Counted from the first letter of the stretch, positions 25,418 to 34,015 are shown. The stretch is DNA of 64,000 nt from Bifidobacterium pluvialisilvae (GCF_019331695.1 NZ_JAHBBI010000009.1:61838-125837); one strand, 5' to 3'. Notes: a model not told the origin generated them from the letters alone. Made by a program: numbers and translations.

Positions 25418-26080
25418 ATGTTGGGCATGAACGAACCAGCGCGCACTCCCCCATCAGGCGGCCGAACACGGTCCGGTGCCACGCGACGTGCGCCATCCCG
25501 CGGCCGTGCACGGACCCTGTCGGTGGAGGTCCTGGATATCGAGGGGTTGAAAGTCACCGTGACGCGCAAGACCGTCAAGAACATGTATCTGCGCATCAAG
25601 CCGCCGGACGGTCGCATCGAGATAACAGCCCCCAAGCGGCTGAGTCGTGCCTCCATCGCCCGGTTCGTGCACGCCCGTCGGGAATGGATTGAAGCCACGC
25701 GACGTAACGTCATCGACGCCGACGCTCAGTCCCCGCTTAAACAGCCGTGGAGCGATGAGCGCAAGCGCGAGGCCAAGCGCATCCTCAATGAGCGTATTTC
25801 ACAGATGCTGTTGTACTGGGTGCCGATCGTGGGCAAGGTGCCGACGAACATCTCGCTGCGCCGCATGAGCACGCGATGGGGGTCGTGCACACCGTCCACG
25901 GGTCGGATTCGCATCAACCTCGAACTGGCGTTCCTCCCGGAGGTGTATCTCGAATACGTGCTCGTCCATGAGCTGACGCATCTGTGGGAGCGCGGCCACG
26001 GCGAGGGGTTCCAGCGCCGTATGACGCAATATCTTCCCGAATGGAAGCGTCTGCGCTGCGAACTGAACCAGCTGGTATAG
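25418..26080 (+). CDS. YgjP-like (DUF45) zinc metallopeptidase
   Basis: This 220-residue protein matches the YgjP/SprT-like M48-related family. The N-terminal half has the typical KTVKNMYLRIKPPDGRIEI and a basic RASIARFVHARREWI stretch. The C-terminal half has RWGSCTP and the zinc site VHELTHLWERGHGEGF, with His184, Glu185, His188 and a third His downstream (numbered from 25418). Such proteins are predicted metal-dependent hydrolases, often linked to restriction systems, but no such genes are adjacent here. The N-terminus up to residue about 45 is Arg/Pro-rich. An internal ATG at 25427 is an alternative start. The function in the cell is not established. Confidence 0.85.
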   Translation: MLGMNEPARTPPSGGRTRSGATRRAPSRGRARTLSVEVLDIEGLKVTVTRKTVKNMYLRIKPPDGRIEITAPKRLSRASIARFVHARREWIEATRRNVIDADAQSPLKQPWSDERKREAKRILNERISQMLLYWVPIVGKVPTNISLRRMSTRWGSCTPSTGRIRINLELAFLPEVYLEYVLVHELTHLWERGHGEGFQRRMTQYLPEWKRLRCELNQLV

Positions 26081-26095
26081 GAAAACATAGAAAAC

Positions 26096-26203
26096 GCGAG
26101 TTGTGGGTGTTTGTTTTTCCGATATCGATTCATCGCTACCGGAATTGCAACGATCTCGGCGAGTAAAAACGCCGGTTTCGTCCATCGAACACCCACAACT
26201 CGC
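26096..26203. repeat. Element with 16-bp inverted termini, copy A
   Basis: Perfect arms, GCGAGTTGTGGGTGTT (26096-26111) and its complement (26188-26203), enclose a 76-base interior that contains a second imperfect stem (CCGATATCG / CGATCTCGG). The same terminal sequence recurs at 41426-41553 with a different interior. It lies between convergent genes and may also act as a terminator. Confidence 0.75.
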
Positions 26204-26259
26204 TGTTTGCCCTTGAAAAAGGCCGGAACGGGGAAGATCCCCGTGCGATTCCAGTGCAG

Positions 26260-26739
26260 TTACGCGATGTGGCTGCGCAGGAACCACTGGAACAGCTCCA
26301 GCGCCTGCACGTGGTCCTGGATGATGTTGGAGCTGACGACGTCGAGCTCGTCCAGTTCGGCAATGGCCTTGCGGTCGTCGGTGATGAACACGTCGTAGTA
26401 GTCGATGAGCGCCTTGATGTAGTCCTCGGTGGAGGCGCGGCCCTTGAGATCGAGGCCCTTCCACGAGCGGTTGCGCACGATGGCGTCGGGCGTGCCGTCG
26501 GGGGCGCCGCCCAGCGTGGCGATGCGTTCGGCGGTCTCGTCGGCCTGGCCGAGCACGACCTCGACCTGCGGGTCGATCATCTCGTGCACGGCGATGAAGT
26601 TCGGGCCCTGCACGTTCCAGTGGGCGTGCTTGAGCACGAGGGCCGCCTCCTGCTCCTGGCTGAGACGGTTCTGCAGAATGGCGATGGTCTTCTCGGCCTG
26701 CTCCTCGCTGAGTCCCGGAACGGTGAATTTCAGAGTCAT
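26260..26739 (-). CDS. dps: Dps family DNA-binding ferritin-like protein
   Basis: This 159-residue protein is a Dps, forming a twelve-subunit shell that oxidises and stores iron and shields DNA under oxidative and starvation stress. The inter-subunit ferroxidase ligands are visible: His in KHAHWNVQGPNF, then Asp and Glu in HEMIDPQVEVVLGQADETAERI. The start at 26739 is chosen because AGGAAAG lies upstream and the protein then has normal family length; an upstream in-frame codon would add 31 unlikely residues. The short N-terminus lacks a long lysine tail, so DNA binding may be weak. Relevant to an anaerobe, Dps here is probably a main peroxide defence. It is monocistronic. Confidence 0.92.
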   Translation of the reverse strand: MTLKFTVPGLSEEQAEKTIAILQNRLSQEQEAALVLKHAHWNVQGPNFIAVHEMIDPQVEVVLGQADETAERIATLGGAPDGTPDAIVRNRSWKGLDLKGRASTEDYIKALIDYYDVFITDDRKAIAELDELDVVSSNIIQDHVQALELFQWFLRSHIA

Positions 26740-26882
26740 GATGGTCTTCTTTCCTGGTTGATCGGTCTTCTTACCGTATGCAAATCCGGCGATGGCATTG
26801 GCATTGATACCGCCGGTGTCTGGTGTCTCCATTCTAGAAGCGGAGGCCGTCGGAATCGTTCAGCGCACAGCGCAGAAATGCC

Positions 26883-26925
26883 GCGCCGCGGATTGCAACG
26901 TTGTGAACGGTGCAATCCGCGGCGC
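26883..26925. terminator. Strong hairpin 3' of the CorC/HlyC gene
   Basis: Perfect 15-base arms, GCGCCGCGGATTGCA (26883-26897) and its complement (26911-26925), enclose the loop ACGTTGTGAACGG. There is no long T-run. The loop core GTTGTGAACG is shared with the hairpin at 29420-29483. Confidence 0.6.
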
Positions 26926-26992
26926 TTGGGCGAGTCGTGACAGTCATGGCCATCGGATTCGCTGATTACGGTGGCGCATGCCGGGGCCGACG

Positions 26993-28378
26993 TCATGACG
27001 GGTCGTCGACCGATTTGTCCTTCGCCTTCGCGATATGGTCCGTGTCGGCATCTGCGTTGCCAGCTTCGCCGCTTTCGGCCGGCGGGTTCGCGCCGCTGCG
27101 ACGCACCTCGATCGTCTGGATGCGTCGGCCGTCCACTTCGGTGATGACCATGTCGTATCCGTCGTCGGAATGCAGCACCGCGCCGACCTTGCCCATTTCG
27201 CCGGTTTTGGCGAGGAAATAGCCGGCGACGGTCTCATACGGTCCATCCTCGAGTTCGATGCCGGTGAGTTCGTCGAAGTCCTCGATGGTCATGCCGCCGT
27301 CGATGCGCGCGACGCCGCCTACGAACGCCGAACCGGGCTTCATGCCGCCGGGCTCGGTGGGCAGATCGTATTCGTCGCGGATGTCGCCGACGAGCTCCTC
27401 GGTCATGTCCTCGAGCGTGACGATGCCGTCGGTGCCGCCGTATTCGTCGATGACGATGGCTAGGTGGATGCCGCGCTTGCGCAGCAGCGACAGGCTGGGC
27501 AGCAGTTTCGATGTGCCGGGCAGCGAGATGCCCTCGCGCGTGACGTCGGCCACGGTCTTCGCCTGCCTGTTGCGGACGTCGAGCAGGTCGCGCACGTGCA
27601 CGAAGCCGAGCACGTCGTCGAAGTCCTTGCCGGTGACCGGATAACGCGAGTACGGCTTGTCGCGCACGAAATCGGCGGCGTCCTCGATGCTCATGTCGCC
27701 GTCGATGAAGACGACGTCGGCACGCGGCCGCATGACCTCCGCGACGATGGTTTCGGAGGCGTCGAACACGTCGTCGAGAATCACGCGCTCGTCCTTGCTG
27801 AGGTTGGTGTTCGACGAGACGAGCACGCGCAATTCGTCGTCGCTGACCTCGGATTCGGTCTCGTTCGGATCGAATCCGAGCAGACGTACGATGCCGTTCG
27901 TGTTCTTGCCGATCAGCCAGATGATGGGGCGGCAGATGGTCGCGAACACGTCGATGGCTGGCACGACGGCACGGGCGATCGCCTCGGTCCTCTGCATGGC
28001 GATGCGCTTGGGCACCATCTCCGAGATGACGATGGAGCAGTAGGAGATGATGAGCGTGAGCACGATGGTGGTCAGCGGTGCCGCGATGCGCGTGGGCACG
28101 CCCCATCCCTCGACCACGGGCACGATGAACGGCGAGATGGAGGATTCGCCGAACGATGCCGAAAGAAAACCGCAGAGCGTGACGCCGATCTGCACGGTGG
28201 AGAGGAAGGTGTTCGGGTCGCGGGCGATTTTTGCCACGCGGGCGCCGCGCACGTCCTCCTGTTCCATCTGATCGATTTGCGACCCTCGCAGCGAAACCAG
28301 CGCCAGTTCGGTGCCGGCGAAGATGCTTCCGAGCAGCAGGAAAACGAAAATCAGCAGTACGTTCAGGCCTAGTGACAT
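26993..28378 (-). CDS. CNNM/CorC-HlyC-type membrane protein with CBS domains (TlyC-like)
   Basis: This 461-residue protein has the usual three-part layout. An N-terminal DUF21 membrane domain (about 1-190) opens with LGSIFAGTELALVSLRGSQIDQMEQED. A CBS pair follows (about 205-335, with RPRADVVFIDGDMSIEDAADFV and HLAIVIDEYGGTDGIVTLEDM), and then a C-terminal CorC_HlyC domain (about 350-430). The family is implicated in magnesium or cobalt efflux; the haemolysin name is historical. The C-terminus adds a charged tail. It is a single gene, preceded on its 5' side by a repeat-rich region and with a hairpin at its 3' side. Confidence 0.9.
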   Translation of the reverse strand: MSLGLNVLLIFVFLLLGSIFAGTELALVSLRGSQIDQMEQEDVRGARVAKIARDPNTFLSTVQIGVTLCGFLSASFGESSISPFIVPVVEGWGVPTRIAAPLTTIVLTLIISYCSIVISEMVPKRIAMQRTEAIARAVVPAIDVFATICRPIIWLIGKNTNGIVRLLGFDPNETESEVSDDELRVLVSSNTNLSKDERVILDDVFDASETIVAEVMRPRADVVFIDGDMSIEDAADFVRDKPYSRYPVTGKDFDDVLGFVHVRDLLDVRNRQAKTVADVTREGISLPGTSKLLPSLSLLRKRGIHLAIVIDEYGGTDGIVTLEDMTEELVGDIRDEYDLPTEPGGMKPGSAFVGGVARIDGGMTIEDFDELTGIELEDGPYETVAGYFLAKTGEMGKVGAVLHSDDGYDMVITEVDGRRIQTIEVRRSGANPPAESGEAGNADADTDHIAKAKDKSVDDPS

Positions 28379-28416
28379 GATTCCACACTATCCGAGACCC
28401 CTTACTGATATTCCCC

Positions 28417-28716
28417 GTCACCCTGAGCGAGGGGCGTGGCGTTATCCTCCTTGTCATCCTGAGCGGAGGGTGCAGCGCTACCCCCACTGTCATCCTGAGC
28501 GAAGGGCGTAGCGCTACCCCCACTGTCATCCTGAGCGAAGGGCGTAGCGTTATTCCCCTGTCATCCTGAGCGGAGGGCGTAGCCCGGAGTCGAAGGATCT
28601 TTTGCCCCGGTCGAGTTCAAGATCCTTCGACTCCGCCGTAAACGGCTTCGCTCAGGATGACAAGGAGCAGACCGTAAGCGGCTTCGCTCAGGATGACGGA
28701 GAGCAGTCCGTAACGC
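28417..28716. repeat. BIME-like inverted repeat, locus 2, with tandemly expanded arms
   Basis: GTCA(C/T)CCTGAGCG starts at 28417, 28453, 28489, 28525 and 28560, a 36-base tandem series. It leads into a full inverted repeat with AAGGATCTT / AAGATCCTT arms (about 28596-28632). The right arm is duplicated too (GCTTCGCTCAGGATGAC at about 28648 and 28682). No gene is supported in 28379-28792. Confidence 0.85.
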
Positions 28717-28730
28717 GGGATGACGGGAGG

Positions 28731-28786
28731 GCTTCCGCTCCCGCTGGCGGGAGCTGTCAGGCGCAGCCTGACTGAGGGTGGTTGGG
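28731..28786. repeat. Two-hairpin intergenic repeat, copy a
   Basis: CTCCCGCTGGCGGGAG and GTCAGGCGCAGCCTGAC hairpins sit side by side, then ACTGAGGGTGGT. Related copies lie at 39387-39439 and, inverted, at 48668-48712. Confidence 0.8.
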
Positions 28787-28792
28787 CCCGGG

Positions 28793-29395
28793 CTACAGCG
28801 GCAGCACCTCCACCGTGCCGTCGCCGAGCCGGTACCGTGCGCCGACGATGGCGACTTCGCCGGAACGTACGGCGTCGCGAATCGTCGTCGAACCGTTGGT
28901 GATCTCCTCGATGGTCCGTGCCACGTGGACGCGTTCCACGTCATCGGCGGTCGCATCGCTATCGTCCGCGAACGCGAGCCGGACGGACGCCCCGACCTTG
29001 CGCATAAGCATCGAGCGGGAGCTGTCGTCGTCGGCGCCATCGTTCCCGTCGGCGAGCGTCTCCATCGCGGCTGCCACGGCACCGCAGTGCTCATGCCCCA
29101 TGACGACGATCAGACGGACGTGCAGGTGTTCGACGGCGTATTCCAATGATTCGAGTACGGCGTCGTCGACGACCTCGCCGGCCGTGCGGATGTCGAACAG
29201 GTCGCCGAGCCCTTGGTCGAAGACGATTTCCGGGGTCGCCCGCGAATCCGAGCAGGACAGCACGGCCGCTTTGGGATGCTGGCCGGCGACGAGCGATTCG
29301 CGGGTGACGCGGTCCTGATGCGGATGTTCGGCATTCCCCGCAGCAAACCGTCGGTTGTCGTTAATGAGCCGGTTCCATGTGGTTTGTGTGGTCAT
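28793..29395 (-). CDS. Beta-class carbonic anhydrase
   Basis: This 200-residue protein matches the beta-carbonic anhydrases, which interconvert CO2 and bicarbonate. The zinc-site motifs are clear: CSDSR (Cys and the Asp-Arg dyad) near residue 48 and GHEHCGAV near residue 101. AAAGGA lies just before the ATG. In bifidobacteria bicarbonate supply feeds carboxylations such as PEP carboxylase, whose gene lies 5 kb downstream in this window; that connection is functional inference, not an operon. The C-terminal ten residues overlap no other feature. A two-hairpin repeat follows the stop. Confidence 0.92.
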   Translation of the reverse strand: MTTQTTWNRLINDNRRFAAGNAEHPHQDRVTRESLVAGQHPKAAVLSCSDSRATPEIVFDQGLGDLFDIRTAGEVVDDAVLESLEYAVEHLHVRLIVVMGHEHCGAVAAAMETLADGNDGADDDSSRSMLMRKVGASVRLAFADDSDATADDVERVHVARTIEEITNGSTTIRDAVRSGEVAIVGARYRLGDGTVEVLPL

Positions 29396-29419
29396 GGTGT
29401 TCCTTTCATGGATGTGTAA

Positions 29420-29483
29420 TTCACGAATCGCGAGATACGGGTGTTGTGAACGTTAATTTCGCGGGTATCTCGCGATTCGTGAA
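29420..29483. repeat. Long hairpin upstream of the carbonic anhydrase gene
   Basis: Perfect 19-base arms, 29420-29438 (TTCACGAATCGCGAGATAC) and 29465-29483, flank a 26-base loop containing GTTGTGAACG. Confidence 0.75.
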
Positions 29484-29616
29484 CTGGGTAGCCCGTGTAT
29501 GGGAAGGTCTTCGACTCGTTCCCCCATATGCAAGACTGATTCGCATCCCTCCCGATTGGTCTAAGCTATCGATTCCCCAGTGTAGTTTTCGATTGGCTGA
29601 TGACGGGAAAGCAAAA

Positions 29617-29641
29617 GGCTGCCGAGTGATTCTCGGCAGCC
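29617..29641 (-). terminator. Terminator pointing left in an otherwise gene-free region
   Basis: The stem GGCTGCCGAG (29617-29626) / CTCGGCAGCC (29632-29641) is followed on the minus strand by TTTTGCTTT. It implies a minus-strand transcript starting between here and about 29950. A 124-residue minus-strand frame (29561-29935) covers this A/T-rich stretch but has no recognisable features. Confidence 0.55.
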
Positions 29642-29720
29642 CCCGCTGTACAAAAGGCAGTGGACCAGAGCCACTGGCATTCGCACACCATCCGAAAAGT
29701 CGTTTTGCACTGCTGTTACG

Positions 29721-30136
29721 TTGAGAACAATCTCAATCAAGGTTTTATGAATGTCACTTCGTTTGATTCCGCCGTTTCTCCCCTGTCGATAAGGGCTTTC
29801 AATGCGTCGATTTCCTTTATTTTTCAACGTTTTTCTTTGTATATGATTGCGAAGAAAAAAATGCGACACGCGCAGGTTGATGGTTGTTGAATGTTGGATA
29901 TATGATATCAGCATCAAGTTTGAGAACGATATCAAACTTGATGCGGACAGAAGATGCGCCAGAGCGTCTTACTGCTTTATGTGCGGTTCACTGTGACGTG
30001 ATTTGCATAATAATAACGAAAAGTAAGTATTTTCATGGGCTTGTTCCACTCCGCCGATTGAAGAATGACGCTATGTCGCGTCGTTTCCGTGCGGTGCAAA
30101 GGAGGTTGCCGGGCATATAATTGATATCGTTCTCAG
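29721..30136. promoter_or_regulatory. Three related operators in front of the LacI-type gene
   Basis: TTGAGAACAATCTCAA (29721-29736), TTGAGAACGATATCAA (29920-29935) and TTGATATCGTTCTCA (30121-30135) share one palindromic pattern with a central CG in two cases. The third is the exact inverse of the second. The middle one lies within a larger 13-base-arm inverted repeat (29911-29944). The region 29396-30155 is notably A/T-rich and has no other supported gene. Confidence 0.75.
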
Positions 30137-30155
30137 TGTATTGGAAGGTGTGATT

Positions 30156-31208
30156 ATGAGTCGAGCGGTTACCATCGATGATGTTGCTAAGCTGGCCGGC
30201 GTCTCGCGGGCCACTGCGGCCCGCGTCATGGGCGGTTATGGAAGCGCGTCCAAGAAATCCCGTGCAAGCGTGGAGGAAGCCGCGCGTATTCTCAATTACA
30301 TTCCCAATATGGCGGCAAAGGGGTTGCGGGGCAAGGGCATGAAGACGCTGGCCATCATCCTTCCCAGCATCCGCAACAACTACTGCAATCGGCTGATTCA
30401 TGCGGTGGAAAGCGAAGCCAGCGCATTCGGCTACGATGTCATCATCTGCAACACCCACGAGAACGTCGAGACCGAGCTGCGGCACATGCGTTCCATGAGC
30501 TCGCGTCAGGTCGAAGGCGTGATCGTGATGTCGTCGGCGCGCAACGTGTCACAGATCGATACACAGTATCTCGATCTGTATCGGGGCGATATGCCGATGG
30601 TGTTCGTCGACCGCACGATCGTCGGCTTGGACAGCGACGTCATCTGCAGCGACAACGTGGATGCCTCAAGCGAGGCCATACGGAAGCTGCTGGATCTCGG
30701 CCACCGGTCCATCGGCGTGATGACAGTGAACCGTTCCGTCTCGGTGATGGAACGCATCGACGGATATCGGCGAATGTGCGAGCAGCACGGCATCCGATAC
30801 GACGAGGATTTGATTCGATTCATCCAGCCTCCCGTGGACGATGATTCGGCGCAGGGACTCGCCCGTCTGTCCCGCGAGGCGACGGCCGAGCTGCTGGACC
30901 GAGGCTGCACGGCCCTGTACGTCATGTACAACGACCTGTGCGCCGGGGTGATTCAGGAACTCGACGAACGCGGTCTCTCCCTAGGAGATGACATTTCGCT
31001 GGTCTCATGGGACGACGACATGCTCAACGTGCTGATGGGCATCACCACCGTGGACCAACAGGTCGAACTGATGGGCAAGGAGGCCGTGCGCAGGCTGCTG
31101 GCCGGCGACGGCAAGCAATCGAATCATGCGGAGCACGAGGCGACGGTGTCCGTGTTCCCTGCACAGCTGATCGACAGACGTTCATGCGGTCGCTGCAAGA
31201 CTGCATGA
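30156..31208 (+). CDS. LacI-family transcriptional regulator
   Basis: This 350-residue protein has an N-terminal LacI helix-turn-helix (VTIDDVAKLAGVSRATAARVMGG, residues 4-26), a hinge region (PNMAAKGLRGKGMKTLAI), and a periplasmic-binding-like sensor domain. The start at 30156 has GGAAGGTG five bases upstream. An operator lies 20 bases before the start, so autoregulation is likely. The next genes, an AnmK-like kinase and a FucP-like permease, follow on the same strand and are the probable targets. Hence the inducer is likely an amino sugar, anhydro sugar or its phosphate. Confidence 0.92.
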   Translation: MSRAVTIDDVAKLAGVSRATAARVMGGYGSASKKSRASVEEAARILNYIPNMAAKGLRGKGMKTLAIILPSIRNNYCNRLIHAVESEASAFGYDVIICNTHENVETELRHMRSMSSRQVEGVIVMSSARNVSQIDTQYLDLYRGDMPMVFVDRTIVGLDSDVICSDNVDASSEAIRKLLDLGHRSIGVMTVNRSVSVMERIDGYRRMCEQHGIRYDEDLIRFIQPPVDDDSAQGLARLSREATAELLDRGCTALYVMYNDLCAGVIQELDERGLSLGDDISLVSWDDDMLNVLMGITTVDQQVELMGKEAVRRLLAGDGKQSNHAEHEATVSVFPAQLIDRRSCGRCKTA

Positions 31209-31329
31209 CGGCCAACAAAAAACGCCTCCCGCGGCAAGCGAAGTTTGCGGCTTCACGGCTTGCCTCGGAAAGCGAATACAACAAAATCAACTTCTCTGAC
31301 AAAGCGATTTCACATAAGGAGCATACCAA

Positions 31330-32562
31330 ATGGATCTGATCATGGGCATGAACAGCGGCTCGTCGTTCGACGGCATCGACGTGATCCTCGCCGAGATCGA
31401 ACGGGACGAAGACGGCTTCCCCAAGCCTCCGAAGTTCCTCAAGGGCGGTTCGTATGACTGGCCGGAGGAGGTCGTTCCTCTGGTGCGCGGCGCCTTCGAC
31501 AACAAAGTCGATATGGTCGGTCTCAACCGTCTGAATTACATCTGCGGTGCCGTATTCGCCGAAAAGGGCAAGCAGTTCATGGAGGAGAACGACATCAATC
31601 CTCTGGACGTCAAGGTCCTCGGCCTCGATACGCAGACCATCTACCAGGAGCAGCCCGAGCATGACCGCATCGCCGCGATGAGCGATGTGGAGAAGGCCGA
31701 CTGGGTCCACCGCTGGCTGAACGGCCCATACCCGGCAGGCACCCAGATGGGCGACACCTCAGTGATCGCCAACCTGCTCAACATCGACACGGTGACGCAT
31801 TTCCGCCCGGCCGACCATGTGTGGGGCGGCGCGGCGGCTCCGCTGATGCCGTATCTCGACTGGATTCTGTTCCGCGGCTCCGACAAGCCCACCATGACGC
31901 TGAACATCGGCGGCATCGCCAACCTGCATGTGGCCATGAAGGACAAGTCCAAGATGTTCGGCTTCGACACCGGCCCCGGCAACACCATCTCCAACTCCCT
32001 GTGCCGCAAGCTGATCGGCAAGGAATATGACAAGGACGCTGAACTCGCCATGGCCGGCAACGTCGATGCCGAAATGCTCGACTTCTTCATGCATCATCCG
32101 TTCTTCGATCGTCCCGTCCCGCGTTCCGGCTGGATCGCCGACTACGATGACGCCTACATCGACGAGGTGCTGGAACGTTTCGGTCATCTGTCGGTTAACG
32201 ACATCTTGGCCACGGCCTGCGCCTTCACCGGCGAAGCCGTCGCCAAGAGCATGGTCGACAATGTTCCGGCCGACGTCATCGCACAGACCGATACCCTGTA
32301 CGCGTCCGGCGGTGGTGTGCGCAACCCGAGAATCATGAAGGAGATCCAGGAACGCATCCCCGCCAACATCCGCCTGACCACCTCCGCCGAACTCGGCATT
32401 CCGCCGGAATACAAGGAGGCGGTGAAGTTCGCCACGATCGCCTACTCCACCATCAACTGCATGCCGGGCAATATTCCCGCAGCAGGCCATGCGTCGCAGT
32501 ATTCCATCCTCGGCAAGATCGCCCTCGCCCCGCGTCACATCGCGGGCGGCGCCTCCCTGTGA
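31330..32562 (+). CDS. anmK: Anhydro-N-acetylmuramic acid kinase family protein (AnmK-like)
   Basis: This 410-residue protein matches the AnmK family, which opens the 1,6-anhydro ring of anhydroMurNAc while phosphorylating O6. Motifs visible are the nucleotide loop MGMNSGSSFDGIDVILAE at the N-terminus, LNIGGIANLHV near residue 193, FDTGPGNT near residue 213 and ASGGGVRNPRI near residue 325. The first motif reads GMNSGSSFDGID where the family usually has GLMSGTSxDGID, so it is a diverged member. AAGGAG sits before the ATG. It is flanked by a LacI regulator and a FucP-like permease. The substrate may be anhydroMurNAc or another 1,6-anhydro sugar such as levoglucosan, whose kinase belongs to the same family. 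Confidence 0.87.
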   Translation: MDLIMGMNSGSSFDGIDVILAEIERDEDGFPKPPKFLKGGSYDWPEEVVPLVRGAFDNKVDMVGLNRLNYICGAVFAEKGKQFMEENDINPLDVKVLGLDTQTIYQEQPEHDRIAAMSDVEKADWVHRWLNGPYPAGTQMGDTSVIANLLNIDTVTHFRPADHVWGGAAAPLMPYLDWILFRGSDKPTMTLNIGGIANLHVAMKDKSKMFGFDTGPGNTISNSLCRKLIGKEYDKDAELAMAGNVDAEMLDFFMHHPFFDRPVPRSGWIADYDDAYIDEVLERFGHLSVNDILATACAFTGEAVAKSMVDNVPADVIAQTDTLYASGGGVRNPRIMKEIQERIPANIRLTTSAELGIPPEYKEAVKFATIAYSTINCMPGNIPAAGHASQYSILGKIALAPRHIAGGASL

Positions 32563-32647
32563 GCGCGCGGCGTCGATGGAGTCCAAAGACGGACTGCCAT
32601 CGACGCCGTTATTGCATTCCGCTGCATCATCGTCATTGGAGATTGAC

Positions 32648-34015
32648 ATGCTCTCTATAAGAAAAGCGTCCTGGGCCGAGCAGCCGAACGGATATCTGGA
32701 CCGCACCCCCATTCTGCAATTCGTACTTACTTCGCTGATGTTCGCCATCTGGGGCGCGGCATCAAGCCTGAACGACATCCTCATCACCCAGTTCAAGGCC
32801 GTGTTCGAGCTGAGCGATCTGGCCACCGCCTTCGTGCAAAGCGCCTTCTACGGCGGATACTTCATCATGGCCGTTCCCGTATCGCTGTTCCTGAAGAAGA
32901 CCAGTTACAAGGTCGGCATCATGACCGGTCTCGCCGTGTTCGGCGCGGGCTGCCTGCTGTTCTTTCCTGCGTCCAGCATCGTGACCTACGAGCTGTTCCT
33001 CTTCGCGATCTTTGTGGAGGCCATCGGCCTGAGCTGCATCGAAACATCATCCGACACCTATGCGACGGTGATGGGGCCGAAACGATTGGGCACGCTGCGC
33101 CTGAACATTGCGCAGATGTTCAACGCCATGGGACTGATCATCGGCATCCTGATGGGTAAGTATCTCGTGTTCCAGGATTCGAATCTCAAGGAGGAGATGG
33201 CCGCGATGCCTCCGGAGCAGGCTCGGGCCTATGGCATCGCACAGCTGGGGCGCACACTGGAGCCATACAAGTGGTTCCTGATCATGCTTGCCGTGCTGCT
33301 GGTGCTGTTCGCCATCACGAAGTTCCCCCGCTGCCGCGTACACAACGACGAAGGCAAGGTGCAGTCCGCGCCGCTCGGCGAGACGTTGTCCCACCTGGTA
33401 CGCAATCGACGGTACATGACCGGCATTGCGGCGCAGTTCCTATTCGTGGGTGCGCAGATCGGTGTCTGGTCGTTCACCATTCGACTCGCATTGGAACTGA
33501 ATCCGGGACTGAGCGACCGTGACTCGTCGAACTTCATGATCATCAGCTATGCGGCGTTCTTCGTCGGACGTCTGATCGCCAGCTCGCTGCTGACCCGGTT
33601 CCGTGAGACCCGTGTACTAGCCTCATACATGCTGCTGGGTGCCGGTTTCATCGCCGCGGGACTGCTTGCCCAAGGTACGCTCGCGGTCTGGCTTATCGTA
33701 TGTGCGAGTTTCTTCCTTGGCCCCGGCTGGCCCACCACGTACGCGCACATTCTGGGAACGGTGAAGGATCGTCGCTACACCGAAACCGCTGGAGCGATCA
33801 TCGTGATGGCGCTGATCGGCGGAGCCGTGATGCCGGCCGTGCAAGGTGCCATCTCCGACGCCTTCGGTATGCATACGTCCTTTGCGCTGCCAGCCGCCGA
33901 ACTGGCCGTCGTGGGCCTCTACTTCCTCATCGAGATGAGTCACGACAAGCTCACACCGAAGCAGCAGCGCGAACTGGAGCACGCCTCCGCCGCGGAATAC
34001 GCGATTGCGGACTAG
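32648..34015 (+). CDS. MFS permease of the FHS (FucP/NagP-like) sugar:H+ symporter family
   Basis: This 455-residue protein has about 12 membrane segments and follows the fucose:H+ symporter pattern. It has FAIWGAASSLNDILITQFK in helix 1, SAFYGGYFIMAVPVSLFLKK in helix 2, and ETSSDTYATVMGP before helix 5. FHS members import fucose, glucose, galactose or GlcNAc-type sugars. GGAG lies just upstream of ATG 32648; the longer frame from 32489 overlaps the kinase gene and is not used. It starts 85 bases after the kinase stop and is likely cotranscribed. The kinase partner suggests an anhydro or amino sugar as substrate. Confidence 0.88.
   Translation: MLSIRKASWAEQPNGYLDRTPILQFVLTSLMFAIWGAASSLNDILITQFKAVFELSDLATAFVQSAFYGGYFIMAVPVSLFLKKTSYKVGIMTGLAVFGAGCLLFFPASSIVTYELFLFAIFVEAIGLSCIETSSDTYATVMGPKRLGTLRLNIAQMFNAMGLIIGILMGKYLVFQDSNLKEEMAAMPPEQARAYGIAQLGRTLEPYKWFLIMLAVLLVLFAITKFPRCRVHNDEGKVQSAPLGETLSHLVRNRRYMTGIAAQFLFVGAQIGVWSFTIRLALELNPGLSDRDSSNFMIISYAAFFVGRLIASSLLTRFRETRVLASYMLLGAGFIAAGLLAQGTLAVWLIVCASFFLGPGWPTTYAHILGTVKDRRYTETAGAIIVMALIGGAVMPAVQGAISDAFGMHTSFALPAAELAVVGLYFLIEMSHDKLTPKQQRELEHASAAEYAIAD

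Noticed and set aside
26260..26832. Longer start for Dps at 26832
   Set aside because: The added 31 residues resemble no Dps N-terminus and the ATG at 26739 has a better ribosome site.
28417..28600. CRISPR array based on the 36-base period
   Set aside because: The whole 36-base unit is repeated without unique spacers, and it belongs to an inverted-repeat family found at five loci.
29561..29935. Minus-strand 124-codon gene
   Set aside because: No ribosome site or family resemblance, its start lies inside an operator and its end runs past a terminator; kept only as a possible non-coding transcript.
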